Positions 21,059-30,772 of a stretch of 32,711 bases of DNA are shown here, piece by piece (the first letter of the stretch is position 1; each line of letters starts with the position of its first letter). This DNA comes from a virus: IMG/VR virus record IMGVR_UViG_3300030380_001638, positions 1 to 32,711 of that record. The stretch is one strand, 5' to 3'. The notes beneath the pieces are model-generated. The model had not been told where the DNA came from and ran no database searches. It saw only the letters and a list, made by a program, of their open reading frames with translations. A program made the translations under genes and the position numbers.

Positions 21059-23901
21059 TATTCACCAACCTGTAATTGTGATTTTGCCCACTCAAAGAAG
21101 CCTGTTGAGTCTGCCTTATTAGCTTTTCGTTCCCATTGCTCTTTAACGTCATTCTCTAAAGCTGCCCAGTCTTCTGTAATAGCTCTAAACCACTCGATAG
21201 CTATAGCGTTATCATCAGTAACGTTTTGAAAAGCAGGGTTTTGTGATTTCATAAAGTTTACAGCGTTTTGTCGTAATCTTTCAAAGTCTCTAGAGTTTAC
21301 AACTTTACCATAACCACGCTTCTTTTCTTCTTGACTCTTTGGTTCTGTTCTAAGTAATGATAAGAAGTCTAAACCTTTAACGCTTTGTCTTATTTTAAGG
21401 CCATTTAAGTAAGGAACTAAACTAGTAGGTTTATATTCTTTAGTTTTAGCATCTTCAACAAGATCATTATAAGCAAGATTAATTAAACTAGGCATATCTC
21501 CTAAGTCAACTTTATTTTCTAGTGCCCACTTAGCTACACGAGCAGCATCGCCATCGACTCCCATACCATCATAGTAAATATTTTTACCATCTTTTTTGCC
21601 AGCAATATTGTTACCCTGGTTGTCTCTTATATTCTTAGCAAAAAGCTCTTGGTATTTAACCATTGCTTGATTATACTCATCTGTTTTAGGTACGTATGTA
21701 GGGTTTTCAGTAAAGTTAAACAAGTTTATTTTAGTACCATTTCTATCGTAGTAAACTGTTTCAGCGTTTGCCCCAGTTCCTACTTTAAATTCTTGACCTA
21801 CAACCGTTACTCTTTGACCTTGCTTATTTAAACCATAAAACTTTTTAGTTTTTCCTTGAGAAACTAGTTGCGTAGGTAAGTATTCTAAGTCGTCGTAGTT
21901 ACCAGTCTGTATAAACTTAGCTAATGATGTAGGAGTAAACTTCTTTGCAGCCGCAGCAGATGTAGCGTACTTTCTACCGGCAGCTTCTTTAGCATCTATT
22001 CTTTCCATGTACTGTTTAAGAGCAAAGTTTAAACTACCACCATGGTTATAACCTAGTAATCTAGAACCAAGGTACATTATAGCCATACGCTTAAGTTCTT
22101 TTGAATCAAACACGTTACCTAATAATCCTTTTAAGAATCCTTCAGCTTTTTTCTGTTCTGCTGGAGGAGCTTTCTTACCAGTGTCTTTAACAGTCTCTGT
22201 GTTATTATTAGCTCCTGGTTGATCTGGCCCTGGTCCTGCATCATTATTAGTAGTATTAAGAATAGCTTTTGCTACTTCATCTTTTCTGTCATAGCCCTCT
22301 TCAATAGGCTCTAACTTTGTCATCTTTTCTTGATCGGCTTTACGAGCTAAACCTTCCTCTCCTCTCTTTTGTAGGAAATCAGCTCTTTGCTTTTCATTCA
22401 TTCCGTATTCTTTAAACATTCTAGTTAAAGACTTTGGAGGCTCATTGATGGCAATCATATCAGCTGTTTCTTTTTTCTTAGCTCTTACAGCTTCGTTTTC
22501 TGCTTGTAACCTATCTCTAAAACCTTCTAGTCTTTCTAATAATGTAGGCTTTTTAGGTACTATATCTTTACGCTGATCACCAGGTCTCATAGCAGCATCA
22601 GGATACATTGTAGCATCTATTCTACCAGCGCCCGGTCTCATGATAGCATCATCTTCATACACATCAGCAACCTTAGGTATAATAGCTTGTTGGTCTGTCT
22701 TAAACATAGCTGAGTCTGCACCCATACCACCAAAGTCTTGGTCTTGTAGTGCATCTAAATATTCTGGTGTTAAGACTTGACCGTTTCTAACAGGGTACGG
22801 ATTAATTTCTGTTGCTTGATTTGATAGTGCATCAGGTAAATTTGTTACTGGTTGAATAACATTTTGAAACCCAGCAGGTCTCGGTACTACATTTTTACCT
22901 CTAACTTGATTTAAGTACTGCGCAACGTTACCAGAAGTCGGACCTGGAATAGGCTCCATAGAGGCCATGTTTGTTCTAGGTATACTAATATTCACAGGAG
23001 GTACTAATGATGTATCAGTGACAACCTCTGCGCCACTAGGAACATCCTGTGGCTTAATTTGAGCAACATCAACACCAGGTATTTTATCTGTTGTCTTTTT
23101 AGCTTTAGAGTCGTAATAGTCTGATATACTAGCAAAAGTCATCTTACCATCTTTACCTGCCCAAACAGGGTTTAATTCATAGTTCGAACTACCTGGTCTA
23201 AAAACTTCTTGATTTAAATCTCCTTTGTTATCACCACTTCTAAACTTTTCAAAGTATGCACCAGGAGCTGCTTGCATAATTCCTAAATGTGCTTCTCCAC
23301 CATACTTCCATCTGTCTAAATACGTTTCATACAATTTTAATTGATCAGCAGGACTCATACTTGCAACATCAGATGTAGTAAAATCTTTATCTATCTTACC
23401 TTGATCTTTTAAATCGTTTATAGCAGTATCGGTAAACTGAAATAAACCAGTAGCACTACTATTAGGGTTCTTAGCTGTAGGATCAAAGCTACTTTCTCCA
23501 GCTATCATGTTATATAGCTTGTCTTTACTAAACTCTGATCCCTCGTACTTATCTAGCATCTGGTTAAGTTGTACTTGAAAGTCTTCATCTTCATCTAATG
23601 AACTACGAGAGAATACTTTTGTGCCCTCTTGTGCATACATAGCTTTATTTTGATTTTGCTTTTGTCGACCTACATCATTCATCTTTTTTATTGTAGGTCC
23701 AAACATTTCTGTAGCTTCTTTGTTTACTACAAATTCACCGGGAGTAAGCCAAGCTGGCACAGTGTCTGTACCTTTAGGATCGCCTGGATGGTCATACATA
23801 GGTATAGACTGCATAGCAGGTACGTTAGCTTGCGGTATATCAAATTCAAAAGACATCATATTCCCATGTCGGTCTTTTCTTGTAAACTTCTTAAGCTGCA
23901 T
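21058..23901 (-). CDS. Internal virion protein with lytic transglycosylase domain, 947 aa
   Basis: Residues about 128-215 carry a soluble-lytic-transglycosylase domain. Catalytic Glu136 lies in MIAGESSFDP, followed by NSSATGLFQF (about 147-156) and a Leu-Gly-Ile-Met-Gln segment. It should open peptidoglycan during DNA entry, as T7 gp16 does. Near the N-terminus is TVPAWLTPGEFVVNKEA (47-63), a motif often seen in tape-measure and other tail-interior proteins. The remainder is long, polar and helical, with Lys/Glu-rich segments at 460-620 and no clear membrane span. Overlapping TAATG junctions on both sides show tight coupling within the virion operon. Confidence 0.82.
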   Translation of the reverse strand: MQLKKFTRKDRHGNMMSFEFDIPQANVPAMQSIPMYDHPGDPKGTDTVPAWLTPGEFVVNKEATEMFGPTIKKMNDVGRQKQNQNKAMYAQEGTKVFSRSSLDEDEDFQVQLNQMLDKYEGSEFSKDKLYNMIAGESSFDPTAKNPNSSATGLFQFTDTAINDLKDQGKIDKDFTTSDVASMSPADQLKLYETYLDRWKYGGEAHLGIMQAAPGAYFEKFRSGDNKGDLNQEVFRPGSSNYELNPVWAGKDGKMTFASISDYYDSKAKKTTDKIPGVDVAQIKPQDVPSGAEVVTDTSLVPPVNISIPRTNMASMEPIPGPTSGNVAQYLNQVRGKNVVPRPAGFQNVIQPVTNLPDALSNQATEINPYPVRNGQVLTPEYLDALQDQDFGGMGADSAMFKTDQQAIIPKVADVYEDDAIMRPGAGRIDATMYPDAAMRPGDQRKDIVPKKPTLLERLEGFRDRLQAENEAVRAKKKETADMIAINEPPKSLTRMFKEYGMNEKQRADFLQKRGEEGLARKADQEKMTKLEPIEEGYDRKDEVAKAILNTTNNDAGPGPDQPGANNNTETVKDTGKKAPPAEQKKAEGFLKGLLGNVFDSKELKRMAIMYLGSRLLGYNHGGSLNFALKQYMERIDAKEAAGRKYATSAAAAKKFTPTSLAKFIQTGNYDDLEYLPTQLVSQGKTKKFYGLNKQGQRVTVVGQEFKVGTGANAETVYYDRNGTKINLFNFTENPTYVPKTDEYNQAMVKYQELFAKNIRDNQGNNIAGKKDGKNIYYDGMGVDGDAARVAKWALENKVDLGDMPSLINLAYNDLVEDAKTKEYKPTSLVPYLNGLKIRQSVKGLDFLSLLRTEPKSQEEKKRGYGKVVNSRDFERLRQNAVNFMKSQNPAFQNVTDDNAIAIEWFRAITEDWAALENDVKEQWERKANKADSTGFFEWAKSQLQVGE

Positions 23902-24632
23902 TATTGTTTTCCTCCACCTGAAAAAGCTCCACCTTCATCAAATACACTTTGTGTAGGTTGACTGTAGTCAGGTATATCATTCATAGCTTGCGTACCAGGA
24001 TCCAATGGAGCTCCTGTAAAATTTCCTGAGCTGTCAAATCCTGTATAGGCTTCATTATAATTATCAAACATATCCACACCTTCACCCATAGGAACTTCAA
24101 ATGCTAGCTTTTGTGTATTTAATCTGTTTAACTCTATATCTCTTAGCTGATCACCAGTTGTTACACCTGGCTTTATACCTAACATAAGCTTTTCTTGTGT
24201 ATCAGAATAACCGGGAGCTATTTTACTTAGTGGGTATGTATAATCTCCGGCACCTTCAAATTTATTTGTGCTTGGATTATATACAAAACCTTCAGTATCA
24301 TTTAAATAATTTTGTATATCTTGCTCCGTTAAAACTTTACCTTTAGTAAAATAATCGGGTTCAGATAACATGGGAGGTCCTTCGCTACGGTCCATTATAG
24401 AACTACCATACATAGCAGGATCTATTACTGGTACATCGTAGCTTTGATTAAAAGCAGCAGAATCAAAAACGTTGTTGCTTGGCGCACTTCCACCTCCCGT
24501 TAAGTCATTTGCAAAACCTGGTATAGAGTTTAATGCTCCTAATGGAACAATTGGCACATTAAAGTAATCGCTATCAAAGTCTATACCACTACTAGATCCT
24601 CCTGATGAGGAGCCACTTCTAAAGCCTACCAT
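23901..24632 (-). CDS. Putative virion protein, 243 aa
   Basis: No family is recognised. The N-terminus is Gly/Ser-rich (RSGSSSGGSSSG) and the C-terminus ends in a Gly-rich tail. In between the protein is rich in Asp, Asn, Pro, Tyr and Phe with few long helices, suggesting an extended structural protein. It starts one base after the stop of the 228-aa gene and shares a TAATG junction with the 947-aa gene. Position implies a tail or internal head protein. Confidence 0.72.
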   Translation of the reverse strand: MVGFRSGSSSGGSSSGIDFDSDYFNVPIVPLGALNSIPGFANDLTGGGSAPSNNVFDSAAFNQSYDVPVIDPAMYGSSIMDRSEGPPMLSEPDYFTKGKVLTEQDIQNYLNDTEGFVYNPSTNKFEGAGDYTYPLSKIAPGYSDTQEKLMLGIKPGVTTGDQLRDIELNRLNTQKLAFEVPMGEGVDMFDNYNEAYTGFDSSGNFTGAPLDPGTQAMNDIPDYSQPTQSVFDEGGAFSGGGKQ

Positions 24633-24633
24633 A

Positions 24634-25320
24634 TCAACGTCCTCTAAAATTATTAAACATATTCTTTATGCCAGTCATCATGTTTCTACTAGGATCTTTA
24701 GATATTTCGTACTCTAAAGTTAAGCTTCCACTACCTTTACCTGCGTCAGGCTTAACACTATATCCTGCTCCTAAAGGTAGCTTACCTGATTTCATTAATG
24801 ATTTAAAATAGTCTTCAGAATCTATACCCATAGGTGTCATACCTTTACCACTAAACATCATGCTTTCAGCAGACATAGGAGGACCAGATACTCTGCCACC
24901 CATATCATATTTTTTAGCAAGATCAGGACTTATTTTTTGTTGCACAGCTTCAGGTAACTTAGCAAATCCTTTAAACTTACTAGGTACTTTACCACCAGTT
25001 TCCATGCCTAACGGTCCTATATAACCACCTCTTGCAAAGAATAAGCTTTTTAAGAATGGTGCAAGTAACTCACCACCTATCTCTCCTGCCATAGCGCCTA
25101 GTGGTCCACCCATAGCACCACCTGCAGCAGCAAGAGCTTTCTTTGCTCCTTCTTTTCCTACTTGTCCTAACGCATAATCTATAGCTTTAGTTTCTGCAAG
25201 ATCAACAGCCATGCCTAAAGGTGAAGGTCCCTGTTTTTGTATTTGTGGTACTTGAGGATCTCTTCTTCTTTGCATAGGAGCCATACCCATGCCCATCATT
25301 GGTTGTGCAAGACTTATCAT
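24634..25320 (-). CDS. Putative virion protein with glycine-zipper segment, 228 aa
   Basis: A Met/Gln/Pro-rich start is followed by a Gly/Ala-rich stretch at about 65-90 (AAAGGAMGGPLGAMAGEIGG), a glycine-zipper pattern that can insert in membranes. Three short Gly-Gly elements recur after it (Arg-Gly-Gly-Tyr-Ile, Thr-Gly-Gly-Lys-Val, Met-Gly-Gly-Arg-Val). Such small proteins between nozzle and core genes can be ejection proteins comparable in place to T7 gp14, though no similarity is claimed. GGGAGG precedes the ATG, which overlaps the previous stop as ATGA. Confidence 0.75.
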   Translation of the reverse strand: MISLAQPMMGMGMAPMQRRRDPQVPQIQKQGPSPLGMAVDLAETKAIDYALGQVGKEGAKKALAAAGGAMGGPLGAMAGEIGGELLAPFLKSLFFARGGYIGPLGMETGGKVPSKFKGFAKLPEAVQQKISPDLAKKYDMGGRVSGPPMSAESMMFSGKGMTPMGIDSEDYFKSLMKSGKLPLGAGYSVKPDAGKGSGSLTLEYEISKDPSRNMMTGIKNMFNNFRGR

Positions 25321-25874
25321 TTGCCACCTCCCGTTTGAGTAGTAGTAGTTGTCTGAGGCACGGCCTGTGATCCTAAATAGCCAAAGTATCTAGTAGCCAT
25401 AGTATCATCAGCATCTAATAACTGTTGTTTATAAGCTTGCTGTACGCTACCTACATCTCCTAACAAGTCTGACCCACCCAAGGCGGTTTGCTGTCTGTCT
25501 TTTGCAAACTCTAAAGATCTATCAGCTAATGCTTGATTCATAGCAGCCTGAGATCTAGCAGAACCTAGCATACCACCAGTAGCTGCTTGTCCCATAGCAC
25601 CACCTAGTATACCTTTTAAGTCTGATTCTCTAGCCGCAGCAGTATCAAACAAACCAGTTCCTTGCATCATGTCTTGAGCATAGCCTTTTTGTGCAGTTAG
25701 CGCGTCTTTTTGCTCTTGAGTAAGACCTGCTACAACTGAACCAGGACCTGCTGTTCTATCAGCTTCATACATATCAGTAACGTCTGATAAAACTCTTTCC
25801 ACGTAGGGAGCAAACTGACCAGCTATTCCTGAGTTTACTACCTGTTCAGTAGTGCCTCCGCCTCCACTTCCCAT
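25317..25874 (-). CDS. Putative virion structural protein, 185 aa
   Basis: It opens with MGSGGGGTTEQ and ends with a Thr/Gly-rich tail (TTTTTQTGGGK), both likely flexible. The middle is Ala/Gly/Gln-rich and helical, including TGGMLGSARSQAAMNQAL near residues 99-116. I know this general pattern from small tail or core proteins of marine podoviruses, but give no specific name. AGGAG six bases before the ATG and an ATGA overlap with the next gene place it firmly in the virion operon. Confidence 0.75.
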   Translation of the reverse strand: MGSGGGGTTEQVVNSGIAGQFAPYVERVLSDVTDMYEADRTAGPGSVVAGLTQEQKDALTAQKGYAQDMMQGTGLFDTAAARESDLKGILGGAMGQAATGGMLGSARSQAAMNQALADRSLEFAKDRQQTALGGSDLLGDVGSVQQAYKQQLLDADDTMATRYFGYLGSQAVPQTTTTTQTGGGK

Positions 25875-25875
25875 A

Positions 25876-26346
25876 TTAATCTCCTATTTTTCCTCTAACA
25901 GAAATATATAAATTACCATTAAAACGTTTTTCTAAAAATTTACCATAACGTAAAGCATCGTCATATGGTTGTACTGAGTCTGCTCGCCAGTACTTGCCAC
26001 CATGTTCTTTAGTATGGTCTATCATATGAGTAAACAACTCATGTACTACTTTACCGTTTAATCTATAGTTTTTATCTACAATACAATCGTTAACATCCAT
26101 AACAGCTTTATTGTTGTAGTAGTTTACGTATGTTGATGCAGCCAAAAACCCCTTTAAATCGTTATCATAATATCCTAGTACTAAAGCATTAGGATCTTTT
26201 TTACTTTGTTTATCTACTAAATTACAAAAGAAACGTATCCAGGTATTTTGGTTACGCTCAATACCTTTATAGTCGTTTTGTTCATTAGATTTATTCATTA
26301 ATAATATTGCTTCCAAAACATCATTTTGGCCTATAGCTCTTATCAT
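25876..26346 (-). CDS. GNAT-like acyltransferase domain protein, 156 aa
   Basis: The order of strands and helices suggests a GNAT fold. An N-terminal Met-Ile-Arg-Ala-Ile strand, a central Ala-Leu-Val-Leu-Gly-Tyr-Tyr strand, Met-Asp-Val-Asn-Asp-Cys-Ile-Val as the beta-4 segment, then a loop and helix (Leu-Asn-Gly-Lys-Val-Val-His-Glu-Leu-Phe) where acetyl-CoA usually binds. The usual Arg/Gln-x-x-Gly-x-Gly/Ala loop is degenerate, so it may bind but not catalyse. It lies among virion genes and might modify a virion or host protein, or serve structurally. Its ATG overlaps the previous stop as ATGA. Confidence 0.55.
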   Translation of the reverse strand: MIRAIGQNDVLEAILLMNKSNEQNDYKGIERNQNTWIRFFCNLVDKQSKKDPNALVLGYYDNDLKGFLAASTYVNYYNNKAVMDVNDCIVDKNYRLNGKVVHELFTHMIDHTKEHGGKYWRADSVQPYDDALRYGKFLEKRFNGNLYISVRGKIGD

Positions 26347-26510
26347 TTCTTGTCTATCCTTTCCTTAAGGTCTGCAAGGCTAGTGGCAGCTCTAATGTCT
26401 GCCAATAGCTTTAAATGTTCTTCTTGTCTTTCGTTAAGTGCTCTAATTAACTCTAATAGCGTAAAGTCTAAATTAGCATCTCCTGTGCTAGGAGGATTAC
26501 TAATACTCAT
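26343..26510 (-). CDS. Small helical protein, 55 aa
   Basis: ATG at 26510 overlaps the nozzle stop (TAATG) and the frame ends in an ATGA overlap with the GNAT-like gene. A strong GGGAGG lies upstream, inside the nozzle gene end. The product has a short polar N-terminus and then one long amphipathic helix rich in Leu, Glu, Arg and Lys, suggesting a coiled-coil adaptor or a chaperone-like helper. No family is recognised. Both overlaps and the ribosome site make it a convincing gene despite its size. Confidence 0.72.
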   Translation of the reverse strand: MSISNPPSTGDANLDFTLLELIRALNERQEEHLKLLADIRAATSLADLKERIDKK

Positions 26511-29500
26511 TAGCGCTTACCTCCCTTCTTAACGTCTAGTTGTAAACCAGATACGTTCCAAGCTTTATTGTTAGCTGCTGTGTTAGCATTAGCTGCTTGT
26601 GCATCATCGATTCTATAATTAATTAATCGACCAAATACTCGCATATCTGATTTATAATTACTAGCTACACTAAAATCATTTATAACTAACTTGTTAGCTT
26701 TAGCATTGCTTTGAGCGTTATCTTCTGCTACAGTTAAATAAGATAGCTGACCTGGATTGTTAGTAGCTCTAGCACGTATACGTAACGTAGCTCTTACAGG
26801 CTCACCACCTACAGTTTCAATACTACCACCATCAGCCCATAATGCCATGCTGTTTACTTGCTCAGTATCAAATGTAGGACTAATAGATAGTTCTGTTCTT
26901 TCAAAGTAAGATACGTAATTAGTACCAGCAAAAGTAAATCCTAAATCTGCAACACGTATCCTGTTAGTAATAGTACCATCAGAAGCAGTTTCAGATTGTA
27001 AAAGTATAGGATATATCTTAGTGGCATTTATTTTAGTTGCCTCCCATGGTCTTACAATATCAAATGTAGTGCTAATACTTGTACCACTTGTACTAAATGT
27101 AGGAGCAGCATCAGAAACATTAGTTCCTTCTGCAGCATTGGTAAGGTTTGTAGTTGTTGGTGCTACTCTACTTGTTACAACTTCTGTTACAGGAGCAAAT
27201 GCGGTTACAAAGTTAGCTGTAGCACTAAACTGACTAGGACTAATAGCTATATTTGTAGGACTGCTAGAGCTGTCTGGTGTTAAGGATAGTAAAGTATTGT
27301 TAGTTAATGCAGCTAATATATCTAGCAAGGCTTGCTGCATAGATTGCACACCACCATTAGGCTTAGCTAGTTCTGTACTGTTTTGTGTAGCATCAGTGTT
27401 ATAATAAGCAGCTAAGTAAGCTGAATTGCTACTGTGACTTGTTTGACCATAGTCGCTATCATTTGCAGCTTTAACAAATGTAGGATCTAAGAGTCGTCCA
27501 GGCCCTTCACCATAATGCTTATCAAATAGCACGCTACTGCCACTAGCAGTATTTGCAGTAAGAGTAACACGGGTCCCTCTAGCATAGACAATATCTACCC
27601 CCTCAGTTGTGGCTATATTACTACCTGTAGAATTAGTTATTAATCCGGTTAGTAGCGTACCAGTTCGGCTAGTACCATTAACTACTGTATAAGCAAAATT
27701 ACCTGTTATAACTTTTCTACTTGTAGCTAAAAATGTTAATACAGCTCCTGATCTAGAAACAGTAAAGTGCGTAGTATCTGTGTGGGCTGCTTGCAACGCT
27801 GTAGCTATCTGTTCAGCAGTTACTTCAGCTGTAGTTTGTGAACCATCAGGATCAAAAGCAGGATAAGCAGATAAATCATTAAAGTTAACTGTTATAGCAT
27901 TACCTAAAGGTGGCGTTAGCGTAACACTATCTGTAGTGCTAGCTGCGGCCACCCCAGCGCGCGTTTGTGCTGCCGTGAACGTACTATTAGAAAAGCCTGT
28001 TGGTAATGACCCAGCACATGTTAGAGCCACACTGAAGTTGTTTGTGATTACACCTACTGTAGAAGATGTAGCAGTAACTAAACCTGTAGCTGTAGCTGTT
28101 GTAAATCCTGAACCTGCGTTTATAAGTCCTGCAACTTCAGTAACAATATTAGCTCTAGTAAACTGTCCATCTAGTATTTTACTTTGTGTACTAGCATCTG
28201 GAAACGTTACAGTAAGTGTTATAACCTTTTGGCTGTTATCTACACCAGCAGCAACTACAGTTACACTAGAGTTTAGATTACCACCAAACGTTGTTTCACT
28301 ATAGCTACTGCCACCGGAAGATGTACTGAATGTTACAGTTATAGGATTATGGTTTGCACCTATCCTAGAGGTAAGTCTAACGTTATTACCACTAGCTGCA
28401 ACACTATAAATAGAACTACTGTTTCCATTAAATTGACTCAATGCTTGTAATTTAGTTATTATATCATCACGTATATCTGCAGCTGCAGTCTTACCTTTAG
28501 CTAATGTTATTGTTTGATCTATAGCTGCATGTATACCTGAGGCTTCAGAAGATTGTAGTCTCATAGATATAGCAGGACTAAGACCAGTAGATATACCATA
28601 CACACCAACACCGGCTGTACTAACATTAGTTACTAGGTTACTTGTAGCACCACCACTAATAGCAAAAGTACTTGTATTAAATGTTCTGGGTCCTGGTACG
28701 TCTGATGTTAATGTTAACACATTTGTACTAGCTGTTGCAGTAAAGTCTCCTAACGCATTGTTAGCATTAATGTAGTCTCTTACAGCAGCAACAAATGTAG
28801 TCATATTAATAGTTGCGCCATTATTATGGTTATTACCTAGTATAACAACAGCAGGAAAACTAACATCACCTATACCATGTGACGCGCTACCTTTAATAAT
28901 AGCACTAGCACCACCATCAAGAAAGTTACTTTGGGTTCGATCATAAGCAAAAGTAGCAGAAGAAGGAAATGTTAACGTAGTTATTTGATTAACAACATTA
29001 GGTCCTGTGTCTCCTGTTATAGCTAAATCTACAACTTCTCTTGTGTTTGTTTGAAAAGTACTAAACGTTCCTACAGATATAGTCTTCTTAGCTTTAGTAC
29101 CCACTGTACGTCTAGGTGTTTTACCGTTTATAGTTACAGCAACGCTTTCTTTTTTACCTCTGTTAACGTAGCCAAAAGAACCACTGTTGCCCGTTAAAGC
29201 AATGGTAGCAGAAGGTATCCCACCACCTTTTATAGGTCCCATATCTCCTGACATAACTCCGTTTAAGTCTCTTATAGTCCATGTATTATCTCTATAGTTC
29301 CATATTAATACTTCGTCTAGTTCACCAGCAAGCGAATCTAGTGTAGGATAGCAAACCCATATTTCATTCTCCAAATGATTTTGCATTAGCATCAATTGGT
29401 TTTCGTGTATTGGGTTTAGATTATTAAAAAAGTAAGTTTGTACTCTACCACCAGCTAACGATTGTATATTAGATGGGTTACCTTGAAACACGTATATATC

Positions 29501-30760
29501 GTTACGCCCTACTACAAAGTGTTTACCATCATATTCTTTTACAGCTCCTTTTGTAAGAGCACCATACTCGTCTGTAACAGGTGCAAAACTAACAGGCACA
29601 TTAACGTTACCTGTAAGACGCATAGCATGTATAGAGTCTGTAGCATATATGTACATGTTACCTTGTAACGGCTTCATGTCTTGTATTTGACTTGTTTCAG
29701 ATAATGTAAATTCATCTGCAGTACTAGCACCAGCTTCAAAGGGATTCCAGTTAATAGGTAATGCACCCGGCGCAGCAACATCAGAAGTTCTAACAACACC
29801 TGATAGTCTACGTATTGTAGCACCGCTTGTATCTATTTCAGTTAAATCACCTGCAACAAGTAAGTTACCAAACGCTTCTAGTACACCACATCTTACATTT
29901 ACAGGATTACGCGAGTTAACATTTACTGTTACAGTATTACCGTTACTCAAGTTACCTATTACAACAACAGTAGTATTAGTAGCTGCGTCTGTGTATATCT
30001 GAAAGTTATCTCCTGATACAGATGGAGTAGATCCTGGTAAATCGCCTGGTACAAAGTTAGTACCATTTACTGTACCACTACCAGCCGGACTACCTCCCTG
30101 TGCATTCTTTGTAGTTGTCCCTGTTACGCTAATGCTGTTAGCTGCAAAGTCTACTTTCTGTCCTAAATCAAATACATTACTATCTCCTGTAGAGAATGTA
30201 TCTGAGTGAGTTGTTTGTGCTACGTTATAACTATCCCAACCAGGTAGCTCAGCTAATACTATATTATTAATGTTTGTATTACCTGGCGTATCCTTTATAT
30301 AATGTGGTTTTTCTATCCCATTGTTTATAATAAACGTGAAACCACCATTGAATAACGTATGCATCCATCCATCAGTGCTAAATGTAAATCCATTACCACT
30401 GTTTAAAGTAGAGGGAGTTATGTCTCTTTTATTTCCTAAATGATCTTGTATGTAAACCTTTTGGCCTACAATAATATTGTTGTTAAGTAAGTCTACTACA
30501 AATATATAATAACAACCTGTTGGCTGTAAGTTAGGGTCTTGCCACGCAGCAAAGTATCTAACCTTACCATGTGACAACGAACCTGTTAACTCATCTGCAA
30601 TATTATTAAGTAGCAGTTCTCCTTCCATTTTTCTTATGGCACCATCTTTAAATCTAACATTACGTACGTCAGTAAATATATTAGGTGCTAAAGCTATAGG
30701 CGGAGTATCTTTAACAACACCTTTACTGGCTATATCGACAATGTTTAGATCTTCTGCCAT
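26510..30760 (-). CDS. Nozzle/tail tubular B-like protein with a large repeat insertion, 1416 aa
   Basis: The N-terminal part looks like a podoviral nozzle or stabilisation protein. It has the early segment NVRFKDGAIRKMEG (34-47), beta-rich repeats, and IWNYRDNTWTIRDLN (486-500), a typical strand of this family. The end (about 1370-1416) has the family-like Arg-Leu-Ile-Asn-Tyr-Arg-Ile and Leu-Gln-Leu-Asp-Val-Lys-Lys-Gly-Gly-Lys-Arg pattern. Between about 575 and 1050 lie four related beta-helix-beta modules of roughly 100 to 150 residues, making it nearly twice as long as T7 gp12 (794 aa). AGGAG six bases upstream sets the start. Nozzle identity is by pattern, not by search. Confidence 0.75.
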   Translation of the reverse strand: MAEDLNIVDIASKGVVKDTPPIALAPNIFTDVRNVRFKDGAIRKMEGELLLNNIADELTGSLSHGKVRYFAAWQDPNLQPTGCYYIFVVDLLNNNIIVGQKVYIQDHLGNKRDITPSTLNSGNGFTFSTDGWMHTLFNGGFTFIINNGIEKPHYIKDTPGNTNINNIVLAELPGWDSYNVAQTTHSDTFSTGDSNVFDLGQKVDFAANSISVTGTTTKNAQGGSPAGSGTVNGTNFVPGDLPGSTPSVSGDNFQIYTDAATNTTVVVIGNLSNGNTVTVNVNSRNPVNVRCGVLEAFGNLLVAGDLTEIDTSGATIRRLSGVVRTSDVAAPGALPINWNPFEAGASTADEFTLSETSQIQDMKPLQGNMYIYATDSIHAMRLTGNVNVPVSFAPVTDEYGALTKGAVKEYDGKHFVVGRNDIYVFQGNPSNIQSLAGGRVQTYFFNNLNPIHENQLMLMQNHLENEIWVCYPTLDSLAGELDEVLIWNYRDNTWTIRDLNGVMSGDMGPIKGGGIPSATIALTGNSGSFGYVNRGKKESVAVTINGKTPRRTVGTKAKKTISVGTFSTFQTNTREVVDLAITGDTGPNVVNQITTLTFPSSATFAYDRTQSNFLDGGASAIIKGSASHGIGDVSFPAVVILGNNHNNGATINMTTFVAAVRDYINANNALGDFTATASTNVLTLTSDVPGPRTFNTSTFAISGGATSNLVTNVSTAGVGVYGISTGLSPAISMRLQSSEASGIHAAIDQTITLAKGKTAAADIRDDIITKLQALSQFNGNSSSIYSVAASGNNVRLTSRIGANHNPITVTFSTSSGGSSYSETTFGGNLNSSVTVVAAGVDNSQKVITLTVTFPDASTQSKILDGQFTRANIVTEVAGLINAGSGFTTATATGLVTATSSTVGVITNNFSVALTCAGSLPTGFSNSTFTAAQTRAGVAAASTTDSVTLTPPLGNAITVNFNDLSAYPAFDPDGSQTTAEVTAEQIATALQAAHTDTTHFTVSRSGAVLTFLATSRKVITGNFAYTVVNGTSRTGTLLTGLITNSTGSNIATTEGVDIVYARGTRVTLTANTASGSSVLFDKHYGEGPGRLLDPTFVKAANDSDYGQTSHSSNSAYLAAYYNTDATQNSTELAKPNGGVQSMQQALLDILAALTNNTLLSLTPDSSSSPTNIAISPSQFSATANFVTAFAPVTEVVTSRVAPTTTNLTNAAEGTNVSDAAPTFSTSGTSISTTFDIVRPWEATKINATKIYPILLQSETASDGTITNRIRVADLGFTFAGTNYVSYFERTELSISPTFDTEQVNSMALWADGGSIETVGGEPVRATLRIRARATNNPGQLSYLTVAEDNAQSNAKANKLVINDFSVASNYKSDMRVFGRLINYRIDDAQAANANTAANNKAWNVSGLQLDVKKGGKR

Positions 30761-30772
30761 AGTTATCTCCTA

